64,000 nucleotides of DNA, taken from assembly GCA_905221605.1 (NCBI GenBank), contig CAJNDS010002259.1:186001-250000 (forward strand), given 5' to 3'. Positions 1 through 10,562 of the stretch are shown one piece after another. Under the pieces are notes generated by a model that worked only from the letters and a program-made list of their open reading frames with translations, was not told where the DNA came from and did not search any database. This DNA comes from Symbiodinium natans (taxonomy: Eukaryota; Sar; Dinophyceae; Suessiales; Symbiodiniaceae). A program made the position numbers and the translations under genes. Position 1 is the stretch's first letter. Each line of letters starts with the position of its first letter.

Positions 1-94
1 CAGGCTGTTGTTTTGCGGCATCTTTGGTCACTGTGCCGGATCTAAAGTGACAGCCTCTGCCAGCCGCTCGCGAATGCATTTTGCAGCGACATCG

Positions 95-1803
95 CTAGCT
101 GATGAGAGGCCATGCCATGCTATCTCCAGGGCACTGCGTTGTATGCGCGAATCGTCTCAAGGCATGATATTGGCTCCCATACTTGTCAAGCATGTCGTCA
201 TGGAACTGGTGGTACTTCTCAGCCTTACGGGATTGCATCAGCTCAGGCATCCGTTTGAAGCTTTGTCAGATGCACAATGCAAAACGAAACTACAAAGCCA
301 AACGCCATTAATCATGGCGAAACGCTACATGGGCCGGAAACTGCGCCGTGTCATACACCAGCACGGTGCCAGTGCCGAGTGTGTCGCCATCGTCTCCTGC
401 TTTCCCATGGCATAAAGCAACCAGCCGCCTAAACAGGCCTTTCGTGAGCCCGCTGCAGCTTAAGCTTTACCTCGTTTTCTAGTAGCCCCACCTGGCCCAC
501 CTCTGTAAAGATGAGCTTGCCAGCTTGCACAGGCACAAGGGCGAGCCATTTTTTTGAAAATAGGTTTCTCGTGCTGGTAAAATGTTCTTAAGACTTTCCG
601 GCATTCTTTTTCAATAGCCCCTCTATCCTCCTTTCGCTCCCCCCTCTTCCCTCCAAAGCTTGCTTTTGTTCTCTGACTCGATCCCTTGATTAGCTTCTTA
701 GATATGGCTTGAGCTGCCTCAGGAATCAGGTGCCAGAAGCCGTGAGCTTGCGGCTACTTAAGATGCCGGGCCAAAGTTTCACTGGCCCGTAAAAGCCGCA
801 GCCAAAAAGGCCGAAAGGAACCTTTGCACCATGCCAAGTGCTGGAAGGTTTGGGGGCCGTTTCGGGCTTGAGGAGCTGTTGGGTGTTCGGCGTTCAGGCT
901 CCCTGAGGCCCTGTGGTGATAGTCCTCTTCCAGCCACAAGCTTTGTCTTTCCAGCTTCAGCTCGAACTTGTGCCATTAGTGGGGACTCGATGCCGCCAGG
1001 GAGCCCGATAACCTTGCGCAGAAGTGAGAGACCGCGAGCAAAACACTATCACCACTTACGCGACTGAATGGAAAGTCAAGATCAAGAGATGGACAGTCGA
1101 AGAGGACTGAATGCGTTTCTGCAGCCGATCTGTACTCGCCACCCACATCTTGGACATCTCGTCTTAATCCGCCGGGGCAGGCTTGAAAAAATCTGCCAGC
1201 AATGCTTCCCATGTCATCTTGAGGCCTGGGGAAATTGAAAGTGTCGAGACTCTGAAGTCTGAGGAGTCTCGACGCAGCTCCAGCAGGCCCGACAAGGGCC
1301 CAACACAAGGGCCCAACAAGGGCAAGGCATGGCCAAGGGGCACGGTCATCACCACCACCTCAGCGTGTCCCAGCTGGCCATAGTCTGCCTCAGAGTCTGA
1401 CGGCGACGAGCGATTTCGCATGATTTTCGCGGCATCTTCCGCCCGGCCTTGCCCGCCATGTTGTGGTAGCAAACCAGACCAGCTTCACCAACCCTGGTCC
1501 CACCAGCATAAGCCGTTCTTGAAGTGAGATTGCCTTTGCAAAACTCTGCAAAGGAGCTCTGTTCTCCCGTGGAAAGATTTCCCAGAAACATCTTGGATCT
1601 GGGCCGTCTTTGCGGCAGAGCTTTGTCATTTCTTCGACCCTGCTCAGATGCACGATTCAGAATCGTGCATTGCAGAAATTTCTGCAGAACAGGCAGGCAC
1701 TACGCATTACGTCAGCTTTGCTTCTGAGATGTCGGCACAAACTCATGCTGCATGTGCCAGAAACATCCACACCCAAAGTAGACTTGGACCATCTTGCTGC
1801 TAC
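95..1803 (-). CDS. msrA: Peptide methionine sulfoxide reductase A (MsrA), multi-exon, 5' end not resolved
   Basis: MsrA reduces methionine-S-sulfoxide in proteins using a cysteine in a GCFW motif. Exons readable on the minus strand: about 1736-1803 (VYFGCGCFWHMQHEFV, catalytic GCFW), 1453 to about 1591 (SRTAYAGGT, VCYHNMA), 1342-1384 (DYGQLGHAEVV), 1126-1225 (DVGGEYRS), 910-1012 (VIGLPGGIESPL), 329-396 (LGTGTVLVYD) and 95-223 (AEKYHQFHDDM, CPGD, stop at 95-97). From 1453 downward every junction keeps phase and rebuilds family-typical strings such as EYRS-VIGLPGG and HNMA-DYGQLGH. Four of those five introns start with GC (GCAAGG, GCCCCT, GCTGCA, GCCTCA) and one with GT; all end AG. The join between the first two exons and the start codon were not found, so a targeting peptide cannot be judged. 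Family assignment is firm; exact borders are inference. Confidence 0.72.
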
Positions 1804-4800
1804 CTGAGCTGGGGAAAAGAGCAGCTCCTGGTGACCCTTTTGGTATACCTACATGTCGAATCAGGGCTGCGGGTCCACTCGGATCAGGATACAAGGCCCT
1901 AATCATGCAAGGCCACGCTATCCCCGCTGCGATCCGATGGTTGATGGGATCGATCCCTTTCTTGACCCATAATTCCTGCCCGAGTCTACCCTCCTGAAGC
2001 TTGCAGCTCCTGGCACCGATCCTGGCAGCCTGGAAACGAAACTGTTCCTAATTTACAGCTTGGGCACCTGGCAGCGGCGCGCCACATGCTTCAGGCAGAT
2101 CAGCTGCTGCTTCTGCACAGCCGTTCAAAATCACTGGCAAGAGCCTGGTCACGGCACTTCGAAGGGCATGCGGTCATCAACAAACCTAGATCGACAGAAA
2201 GCGAGATGAGAGGAGTCTATCGAACAAGGGACAAGCGTCCATAGCAAGATAGATATTCCTACAAGTTCACCGAGGTGTCAGTAGGGCATCGTGTTCACAT
2301 CACGTTTGAATGTGCTAGCAAGCGGCAGGGTCAGACCCCGCAGGCACATCACCGGCAAGGCGCGATATGACAAGCCCATGCTTGGTGATGCCCAAAGTTG
2401 CTTGAGCCGGAAAGCTTCAGCGGAACCACTCACCGCTGGAACGCAACAGCTTCACTGGAGAACGAGGTGCCCGGCAGCATCTTCAGCATTGCTCTCGGCC
2501 CCAGGGTTGTCCGCACAATGCCAGCCACTGTCTTTCCTGCCTCTGGATGTGGACAGTACCGTGTTTCGGAAGTCAACTGCTCATGCAGAGCTGTTGCGTG
2601 GAAGTGGGGTCGTCCTGGATGTTGGTCAGCTGAGCCTTACGTCCCTGACAAACATGTGACCATGTGCATTGAGTATGGGAATGTGGACAGAAACCCAATC
2701 AGCAATGCACACCTGATCCCGCTTGGCGTTCTTGTTGATGACAAAAACGCCTTGCTGCCCTCCTCACATCAGCATCTTCATAGGCACCAGCGGTACAGAG
2801 TCTATGTCCGGCTGTGCTACATCGTGTGAATTCCATCGTGCTCAGCCACCGCCTCCCATTGCACCTGGGGGCATCATCTTTTGCGGCCGGCCTTGAGAAA
2901 ATCTGGCGACCGTTTGGCAAAGGTAGTAAAGGAGTCTTTTTCCAACTGAAGGCACGTCTCAGTTCCCTGCAGGTTCCGCGGAGGTGCGGGCAGCGAAAAC
3001 TTGCAATACTCCGAGCCGAAAGACGGGGCGAATCCAGCGATGAGGCCACACGACTGACATGACCAAAGGCCGACAACCTACATACGACATACTTGGCAGG
3101 GACAGGACGTGGGATTGGCACTTGCTTGCTGTCTCCTGCACCTTGCTCACATGTCCAATTGCGGGCACCTCTTCGCAAGGCTAGGGCAACGAGTCGCGCG
3201 TGCATGGCACTTGGACAATCTACAAGGCCACACTGTCACGGCTGCACAACACACTGCTACCAACTAGAAAAATGAAGGGGTGCGAGCTTCGCTTACACAC
3301 TGTGAAGATTGCGGATTCCCAACACCAACCACCGAGGTCCTGAGGCCAACTATGATCATGTGTAACGCATCATGAGCAGTGCTTGAGATTGGGTCATGAG
3401 ATCTGTTTCAGCAGGAATGTCAATCGACAGCACACAAGGCATGCGCAAAAATGTCGATCAGTACTCACTCTTTGCTCCTCCTGATCTGAGCACCCACACT
3501 TTGGCAGGCAGAACACCAGTGGAACGCTGCACTCTGGGGCAAGTCCACGTTCAGGCACAGCACCCGCGTTGATCGTCTGGTGGCAACCGGAGCTGTCGCA
3601 CCATCGTCAAGTCGAGCTACATCATCTGCTCCCTCAGCATAGCTGGGCTTTGGTGTGTCGCAATATGGATTTGACTACTGCTTCTGATTGCTTCTGCAAG
3701 TTTAAGCTCCTAGCTGGGCTGGCGCTCTGCTCGGACCCTGCAGGATTCCGGCATGTCGCCACACGTTGGCTGGCTGAGGTCTTTTCTACTAAGTACAAGG
3801 CGACCCCTCCGCCCCTTGAATGACGTCTTCTCTGGCATTCTTTGCCACTCATCGCTATTTCATACTTTAACTAGTCTGAGGCTGTCTCTTCAGTTGGTCC
3901 GCACTTTGGTGCATTCGTTGCCTTTCACTTTTGGTACTCTTTTCGGAAGCTCTGTTTCTAAAGCTCTGTGCGCTGCCTGCGCGGCGTCCATGGTGCACGG
4001 CGCCGCAGCGTAGCCACTCTGCCTGGAGCACCATACATCATATAAGCTCGTCTGGAATTCTGGGCAAACATCTCACTGGGCCGTCGGCGGCACTTGCTGC
4101 CCAGCCTGGCAAGGGGTCACGCCCCACCCCCGAGCTCTCCGCCTTTCAGCGACCCCATAGTGTAGCCGCGCCCCCACCGCCCTCAGAACTCCCCCGCGCC
4201 CGCCCACCGCCACCCTCACCGCCCTCACCCCTCGGCGGCAGGAACATGCAGGGGCGCCTGCATTCGTTTTTTAAGATGTTCAACGAAGAGCACTTGGATC
4301 TTGACAAACTCAAGCTTGTCTTCGTCCGACAGGCGCTTTATCCACGCCAACCTGGCAGACATAAAGAGCTAGTGCAATCATCAGCGAAGCAATCCTCCAA
4401 CGCGAAAAGGAAAACCAGCTGTCATCACCGGCCATCCGGGGGAAGTTGCTGGAAAACCTGCAAGATGCTTCACAAGCCCCACTTGTCCCTGCCACTTTGA
4501 CCACCGATTTATGGCTCGGGGTTGGAGTTTGCAAGGCCTCCATCTTCTTCATGGCCTTCTCTCCCAAGAATGCGTTCTTCCTGGTTCAAGGCAGATCGAT
4601 TTTCCGGCAATGTTCCGTCCCTCATGCTTAGTAAGATCCCGACTCTTCTTCTGACATCGCGCCTATCTGCTCCTTGGCCTTTGCCGTGCAATAGAATTCA
4701 ATAGAGGCAACAGTGCGGCAACAGTGCATCGCAAGTATTTGCGATGCTCTCAAAGTCGCCAAGCCTTTGGGATGACTTTCTCCATCGCCGCTGAAAGCTC

Positions 4801-5080
4801 TTTGTCGATGACCCTAGGAAACGTCTCAGAACCGTGGCAACTAAGTAACCAAGCCGTAACTAAGCTACTAAGAGCTGGGAGTCCGACATCGTCTGCATCT
4901 CCGGCAGCTCACCTCCGGCTTCCTCGTCTGCGCTCTCAGTGCGAATGTCACCATGTGCACAGCCCTCGAAAACTCGAAAAGCAGAGCTCGGTCTCCTGAT
5001 GAGCTCTCACTGCTCGCATGCAGCTTTGCTCTGCTTTGCTCTTCCACATCTGCAGGGGCACCGGGCTTGCACCAGGTGGC
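1804..5080. other. Stretch without a supported gene
   Basis: No recognisable product. It may hold 5' exons of msrA. The longest ATG-started minus-strand frame is 2699-3205 (168 codons, Arg-rich, starting MHARLVALALRR), which could be a leader exon or chance. On the plus strand, frames near 4245-4630 look somewhat protein-like (FFKMFNEEHLDLDKLKLVF, then a shifted frame with RGKLLENLQD), but no splice structure joins them convincingly. Confidence 0.3.
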
Positions 5081-5084
5081 TTGC

Positions 5085-5385
5085 ATGGGCTTGCATGTTT
5101 GGCAGGATGCCACTCCTGCAGCTTCTGCGCCATCTCAGCATCGTTCGGGAAGTCCTGATGTTAAGAGACCCATGTCATAGGCATAGCCGGCGAACCGACA
5201 ATGCATAGTTGCAGGTCCTGACCGATTCTGGACAGCACGGCGCAGCCGTGTTCCTGCTCGAAGCCCATATCCTGAAAGCGTGAGTTGCTCCCAATGCTCC
5301 CACGGGCTTGTTGAAATTTCGTCTGTGGCATGCGCTTTTTCGGATCGACGTTCGAACTCGCAGCGTGGCTTCGGGAAACGATCAA
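5085..5385 (-). CDS. Candidate exons of an unrecognised gene
   Basis: Two protein-like segments. The upstream frame, about 5180-5385, contains FQDMGFEQEHGCAVL and DLQLCIVGSPA. The next begins after a TTAACATCAG acceptor at about 5155 and reads DFPNDAEMAQKLQEWHPAKH. The second is helical with ordinary composition. I recognise no family, and the join between the two is not proven. Orientation agrees with neighbouring genes. Confidence 0.3.
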
Positions 5386-5737
5386 GATTCAAGATGTGCG
5401 CGCATGACTTGCACAGCAACTTGAGTCGAAAACAATTATGAAACGATCTCGTCGACTCTTACAATCGCAAGGGAACAAAAGGAGAGAAGAGGCACGGAGT
5501 AGAAAGAAACCCGCATCATGACTTTACTGCGTGCCACGAATCTGAGTGCGGCCACTTGCTATACGCTCCTTCACACGGTGGTCCGACGCGCTGTATGATA
5601 AGACATGCATTGAGATAAACCAAATCGAGGCTCCAAGTGCGTCTCTAGACTCTAGAATCACGCAGTGTCAACATATTATCGAAACAACACTGTTGAACGA
5701 CACACTAACAGGTTTCGCAATCAGTCCCATGGCGTAC

Positions 5738-6061
5738 TCATGTGAAGCAAAAGCGCTGATGACAGCCTCCAGCAGCTCCCGTTGCATGGAGATTATGAGC
5801 TCGTTGGGAACCTCTCATTGCACGTTGTGTCTCAGAACGCAATTGAGCAGACCAGGCCTTCTTTTGCACTGCTAAGTATGTCAGCAGCTCCTGCAAGGCT
5901 GCAGCACGCAACACCAAAATGGCATCAAGTGGCATCCATGGCACTGACAGCTCCGTGATCCGTGAGCCTTGTGCGTATCTGGCAGATCCATCCTCCCATA
6001 ACCGATAGAACATCACAGCGCACTCCATATGGAAGAACTCGTGAAACCGGCTTCGTCCCAT
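5738..6061 (-). CDS. Candidate 3' exon, product unknown
   Basis: An open minus-strand frame of 107 codons ending in a stop at 5738. The middle looks like a real helical protein (VMFYRLWEDGSARYAQGS, then VLRAAALQELLTYLAVQKK). The last 25 residues are less regular, so the exon may end earlier. A GACGAAG acceptor lies just upstream near 6050. No family recognised. Confidence 0.32.
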   Translation of the reverse strand: MGRSRFHEFFHMECAVMFYRLWEDGSARYAQGSRITELSVPWMPLDAILVLRAAALQELLTYLAVQKKAWSAQLRSETQRAMRGSQRAHNLHATGAAGGCHQRFCFT

Positions 6062-6354
6062 TCACCACAATCAATAATTATAGGCCACATTGGCAATGAA
6101 CTTGGGAGGAATCAGTATCAGTCCTTGTGTTGCAAACATCAAAGAACTCAAGAATTTTTGCCTCAGTTGCACAGCATGCCGGTGCTAACACTACAAGTGC
6201 TGCCTTCCTCCGCTACTACCGCTGCCAAAGCTCAGCCATCATGAAAACACAAGACAGGAAGGAACAACAACGAGCTCGTTTCAGATTCTGATTCGCGCGA
6301 AGCTCCACAATGCTTCACGATGCCCTTCCTTCTCGCGATGCCAAAACGAGCCGT

Positions 6355-6454
<100 letters not shown>

Positions 6455-6639
6455 CGCCGCCGCCGCCAACCAGCAGCAGCAGCAGCAGCAGCAGCAGCCA
6501 GCCAGCAGTCAGCCAGCAGTCAGCAGCAACAGCCAGCCGCCAGCAACCAGCAGGCAGCAGGCAGTAACCTGCAGCCTGCAGCCTGCAACTTGCTTGCAGC
6601 CCAGCCAGCAGCCCAGCAGCCGCAGCAGCGGCGCCAGCA

Positions 6640-6915
6640 TCAGTAGCAGCAGCACCACCAGCAGCACCACCAGAAGCAACACCACCACGACCACCACCAC
6701 GCCCACACGACCCCACCACAACGACCCCACCACCACGACGCCGCCGCCACGACCCCACCACCACCCCACCACCACGAGACCACCACCACGACCCGCCACC
6801 ACACGACCCCACCACCACGAGACCCCACCACCACCTCCTCAAGACCACCACCACAAGACCACCACCACGAAACCGACACCACGAGACCACCACCACGACC
6901 ACCACGGCCACCACA
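6640..6915. repeat. ACC/CCACGA-rich simple sequence
   Basis: Purine-poor tract dominated by CACCACGACC-like units, directly following the CAG tract. It gives long low-complexity frames on both strands (Thr/His/Pro-rich on plus, Val/Gly/Trp-rich on minus). I regard these as by-products of the repeat. Confidence 0.85.
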
Positions 6916-7310
6916 ACTGCGGCTTGCGCAGGCCTCCCATGTCTCAAGCCGGAGCTAAGTTTCCTGCTCTTGGCATCGGCTTCTTGCTTTCCAGCACTGC
7001 CGGTCTTCTGTCTTTGACTGCCTGCAGATACCTGCGTAGTAGAGTTGCCAGAGACAAGCACATTCACAGTCATCGGGCATCAGGAATGCCAACGCTCAAG
7101 GCGGGCACGTTCGCATTGCAGTAAGCATAAACTCCTGGCGAACCTGGAGCAGCTCTTTGTTTCCTGCCGGCCAAACAAGAAGTGCAGCCCAGCTTCGCAA
7201 CTCACCGGTGGTGCCTGTGGTTAAAACATGTTATCATGGCATTCGGTTCGTCACCAGCTGAGCTGCTTCACGCGATGACTGGCAAAGCGACACGTGTCCT
7301 GGATTTGCAC

Positions 7311-7465
7311 CTTGGTATAGCATCACGGCATCACGCATGACGAAGCTGATTCCAATTGCAAGCAATAATTTATCAGTGTAGGATGAATGAATTGTCTCCG
7401 AGGCACTATCGATTTGATCCAAGGCTTTGCACCCGACGTCCGCATCGTATCCCAACGGGGCCCAC
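7311..7465 (-). CDS. Candidate exon, product unknown
   Basis: Bounded by a GTTTCGAG acceptor and a CAAG/GTGCAAAT donor. The frame reads YDADVGCKALDQIDSASET and then a hydrophobic helix KLLLAIGISFVMRDAVMLY. Composition is natural and the frame open throughout. No family recognised. It is isolated, so gene extent is unknown. Confidence 0.35.
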
Positions 7466-7792
7466 CTCGAAACAACCACAACGCGGCTACATCACCCCAA
7501 CTCATTCGTTTGTAACCAAATGGGGTCTTCTTGCGTAGCAAATGGCAAAGCAGGCCCAGGTCCACTTTACATAGGCAGAGAAATCTCCTTAAGCTTTCAT
7601 CTTCAGTCCGACCGAAAAGGCCACCTGCATGCAGGCTGCTTTAACAAGTTTTGGAGCGACAAGGGTGGCATGACAAAACGACGAACAAGAATCATTTGCT
7701 TCGATCATCCCCACCCTACAGAAAACCTCTGTGGGCCATTCTGCCGTTGTCGAACAAGTAATCCGGCTTCTTGCGCGGACTGGAAATTTCTA

Positions 7793-8430
7793 GGGGTGGG
7801 CACTCCAAGGATTCTCCGCGACCGACCTCGAGACTCAACTTAGCAAGGCAAAAGGTCTTCCGCAGGAGAAAAACAAGGAAAGAGACTAAAGACATGGTGC
7901 GATTGGTTCGGCTGACGTTGCTTCGCGTTTCCTTGAAGATGTTTTGCATGCAGACCCCACAGCGTGCCGACGCAATGGTCGAGACCCGCCCGAAGGAGGG
8001 TTGCAGGAATTCCCACCTGACAGAACGAGGCGAAGGCAGCAAGGCGCTGCAGATCGCTGCAGGGCGGCTGTCCCGAGTTTTGTTCGAAACTCGGGAGGGC
8101 GGGTCCGTGTTGTGTTCTTTGCGGCTAACTGGCTACGAGTATTTAGTTTTTGGGTAGGCCAATTAGAAGGCAACCGGAACGAACACCCCGAGAAAGAACA
8201 CCAATAGCGAGTCTTTGCGGGATTTTCTGAGCGTGGGCGCTCCAGGATACTTTCTGCGGGGCTTCCCCCCGTGTTCCCCAAGGATACTTTCTGCGATACT
8301 CTTGCAGGGATGTACTCTTTCTGCGGATGGGCACCCCAGTGATGACTCTCTGCAGGCTTCTCTGGACGGGTGGGCACTCCAGGCCTATTTGCTTCTCTGG
8401 GGGGTTTGGCAATCCAGGGGAACTCCAGGG
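7793..8430. repeat. Degenerate dispersed short repeats
   Basis: Variants of a GGGCACTCCAGGATACTTTC unit recur at about 7793, 8229, 8268, 8305-8350, 8368 and 8410, with a trailing TCTGCGG. Spacing is irregular and the copies diverged. Frames running through it look repeat-driven rather than coding. Confidence 0.6.
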
Positions 8431-8789
8431 ACCGGGCGGAGACCGGGTGGGGCACCGGCCGAAGAAGCGAGGAGAAGTGTCGACTTACATGTAACAACCC
8501 CGCACCGAGGGTAAAAGAATCGTCTCGGTGGTCCGGTCCAATGAAGCACGTGCTTCAACAAAAGCAAGGTTCGTACAATTTTTGGGCTTCTCAATCTCAC
8601 CGACCGAGCATTTCTGGAGCGTCCGGCGCCCCCAAACAGCTCACATTTTGTTCACGTCGAGGCATTGCACAAAGCGCACATGTTACGTAAAGAGGATCGC
8701 GAGAATACCCTCGGTCATGCTCAGCTTTGTGTCGGATTTCTTTCTCCATGAACATGTCGGGAAATGGATCTAGACCTATGCTTTGAAAT

Positions 8790-9409
8790 TCATGCGCTTA
8801 AGATGCATCGACGTGCGTCGACCCGGGTTAACGGGCGGTCTGCAAAGTCAGCAACGGCAGCTACATAGTTCTTTTCCAGGTTTGGATAAGTCATTTGCCC
8901 TGCCATACACAAAACCACGTACCGAATGTTTATCTTGGAGGCGAACTTGTTAGGTTCAGGGTGGGGAGGATCGAAGTAAACGAGCTGTATGTTGGCTGCT
9001 GCCTTGCCAAAGAACACAAAGTCCTCGAATCAAGCCCTGAAAACACTCCTAGCCGCTCCAAAGCACGATGCCAAATTTATGCAGCTTGCACTGCAGAAAG
9101 TGAAAATTTTAGTGTTGGCCGAGCCACCCTGCTCGCTGAAGCTCAATCAACTTGTGTCCAGCATGTGGTAGGGCCGCATCCTGCTCGCATTTATCGGATG
9201 GAATCTATCATCTAGCAGTTGCCATAGGCTTGGATGAAGGCACCGCGCCTTCAATTGTGCACGGGTTTCTTCCGTCTGCATCATCTTGATCTTAGGGAGG
9301 CACACCGGCACTCTTCATCCACCAAAAAAAAGTGAATCGTGCATCGGGGCAAGGACACCAGCTCGCAAGAAGTCAAGCATCGCCTGGAAAGCCGCGACGG
9401 CCCCAACGG
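8790..9409 (-). CDS. Candidate 3' part of an unrecognised multi-exon gene
   Basis: Three protein-like segments. 9359-9409 follows an ATGCAG acceptor (VGAVAAFQAMLDFLRA) and ends at GTGTCC. A segment starting at 9290 after CTAAG reads MMQTEETRAQLKARC or, in the phase-compatible frame, an Asp/Ala-rich string. 8790-9023 starts after CGAG and reads DFVFFGKAAANIQLVYFDPP, then KNYVAAVADFADR, with a stop at 8790. The last exon is the best supported. Family not recognised; the middle exon's frame is ambiguous. Confidence 0.38.
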
Positions 9410-9746
9410 CTGCATAGCAAGCAAATCACACTCTGCGACTCGTGGCAACAAGCACCTCATTGCTCGGAACCTTTGGCATTGCTTGACGACCTGGGTCTTA
9501 GCAGTCCGAGCTTGCAAGGGAAGCCGAAAGTTGTTGCTTTGGACAAGCTTGGAGTATCCAGGCGTCATGCTGCCAAAGCCCGAAGCTTCAGCGGCAAGTG
9601 ATAGGACAGCAGGAGGTGTGTGCAAGAACTAGGCTACGTCAATGATTGGCACTGGTCGCTGCTTGCGTTGCTTCGTTGTTGGGTATCTTGTTTGAACCCA
9701 AGCGGATGCTAAACAGGCACCATGTCAACAAACGGCCCCCACAGAT

Positions 9747-10028
9747 TCAGCATGATGCCACTTGCATTTCACGATGAGAGCTGTTTCTGTGCTCGGCAGA
9801 CAAGCTAGGAAGCGTCAACGGGCCCAGGCAATCGGCAATAGAAGCGATGGAAGCCTGCGCGCCAAGGAAAGCTATGGAAAGCTCTCCCAGAAGCGTCAAA
9901 AGCGCAAAGAGGTTCTGGAGTCTGGCGCACCTGACAGGGCGTTGCCCCACCATGAGTAGAGCTGCGACGCCAGGAGCCCGATCCCGGGCGGCCTCCAGGG
10001 CATCCAGCCAATCAGATCCACGAAGATG
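9747..10028 (-). CDS. Candidate terminal exon, product unknown
   Basis: Follows a GCTGAAAG acceptor and ends in TGA at 9747, 93 codons plus stop. The frame reads SDWLDALEAARDRAPGVAAL, then LQNLFALLTLLGELSIAFLG, a long hydrophobic helical stretch. It could be a membrane segment or a helical-repeat core. No family recognised. It lies downstream of the dioxygenase-like gene but cannot be joined to it in phase with confidence. Confidence 0.4.
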   Translation of the reverse strand, partial: HLRGSDWLDALEAARDRAPGVAALLMVGQRPVRCARLQNLFALLTLLGELSIAFLGAQASIASIADCLGPLTLPSLSAEHRNSSHREMQVASC

Positions 10029-10562
10029 CTTTCAGCGCAGCACGGTTTCACAATGCTGGGTTAGCGCGTGGTTTAGGTGGGTTCAGTGCCGATGCGTGCT
10101 AACATTGTTGCGTGATCAAGAGGGGTATGCAAAGGTTGTCGACTCGTGACGTGCACAAGCCCTTTTTTTCATTTTCAAATTTAAAATGACGGGATGGATC
10201 CAGACTAACTTCTACACAAATACAAATACCTATCATTGCATACCGGCTGGGCTAACAAATGACATGAAATCTGATACTCTACTCAAGTACTTCTGACTGG
10301 TATGAACTTTCCGTATTGCACGCATGTATGAAGAGCACAACCCTACAAGCACAGAATGTAACTCTCGAAAAACAGCTAGTTAGAAAAATACCATTGCTAT
10401 CAAGGTGTGCTGAGTATGGCCGTCTACCAAACATACCAATGATAAGGGTCTGATAGACAGAGAGACCTGTCGTAGTCGTACCGGAACACGAGCACGGCGG
10501 CCATACCTTTTGACACCATCGCTTGGCAATGTGGGTAAGACTGTATAAACGCACCGATGTAC

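Noticed and set aside
1126-1225. Apparent frameshift in MsrA (frame with FFKPAPAD then stop)
   Set aside because: A different donor (GT/GCCCCT at 1342) puts the exon in the frame that reads PQDDMGSIAGRFF and runs on to DVGGEYRS, so no frameshift is needed.
4446-4631. TTDLW word suggesting a hAT transposase
   Set aside because: Surrounding residues do not match the family and no terminal inverted repeats were seen.
5345-5420. tRNA B-box-like GTTCGAACTC
   Set aside because: No matching A box or cloverleaf arms at the right distance on either strand.
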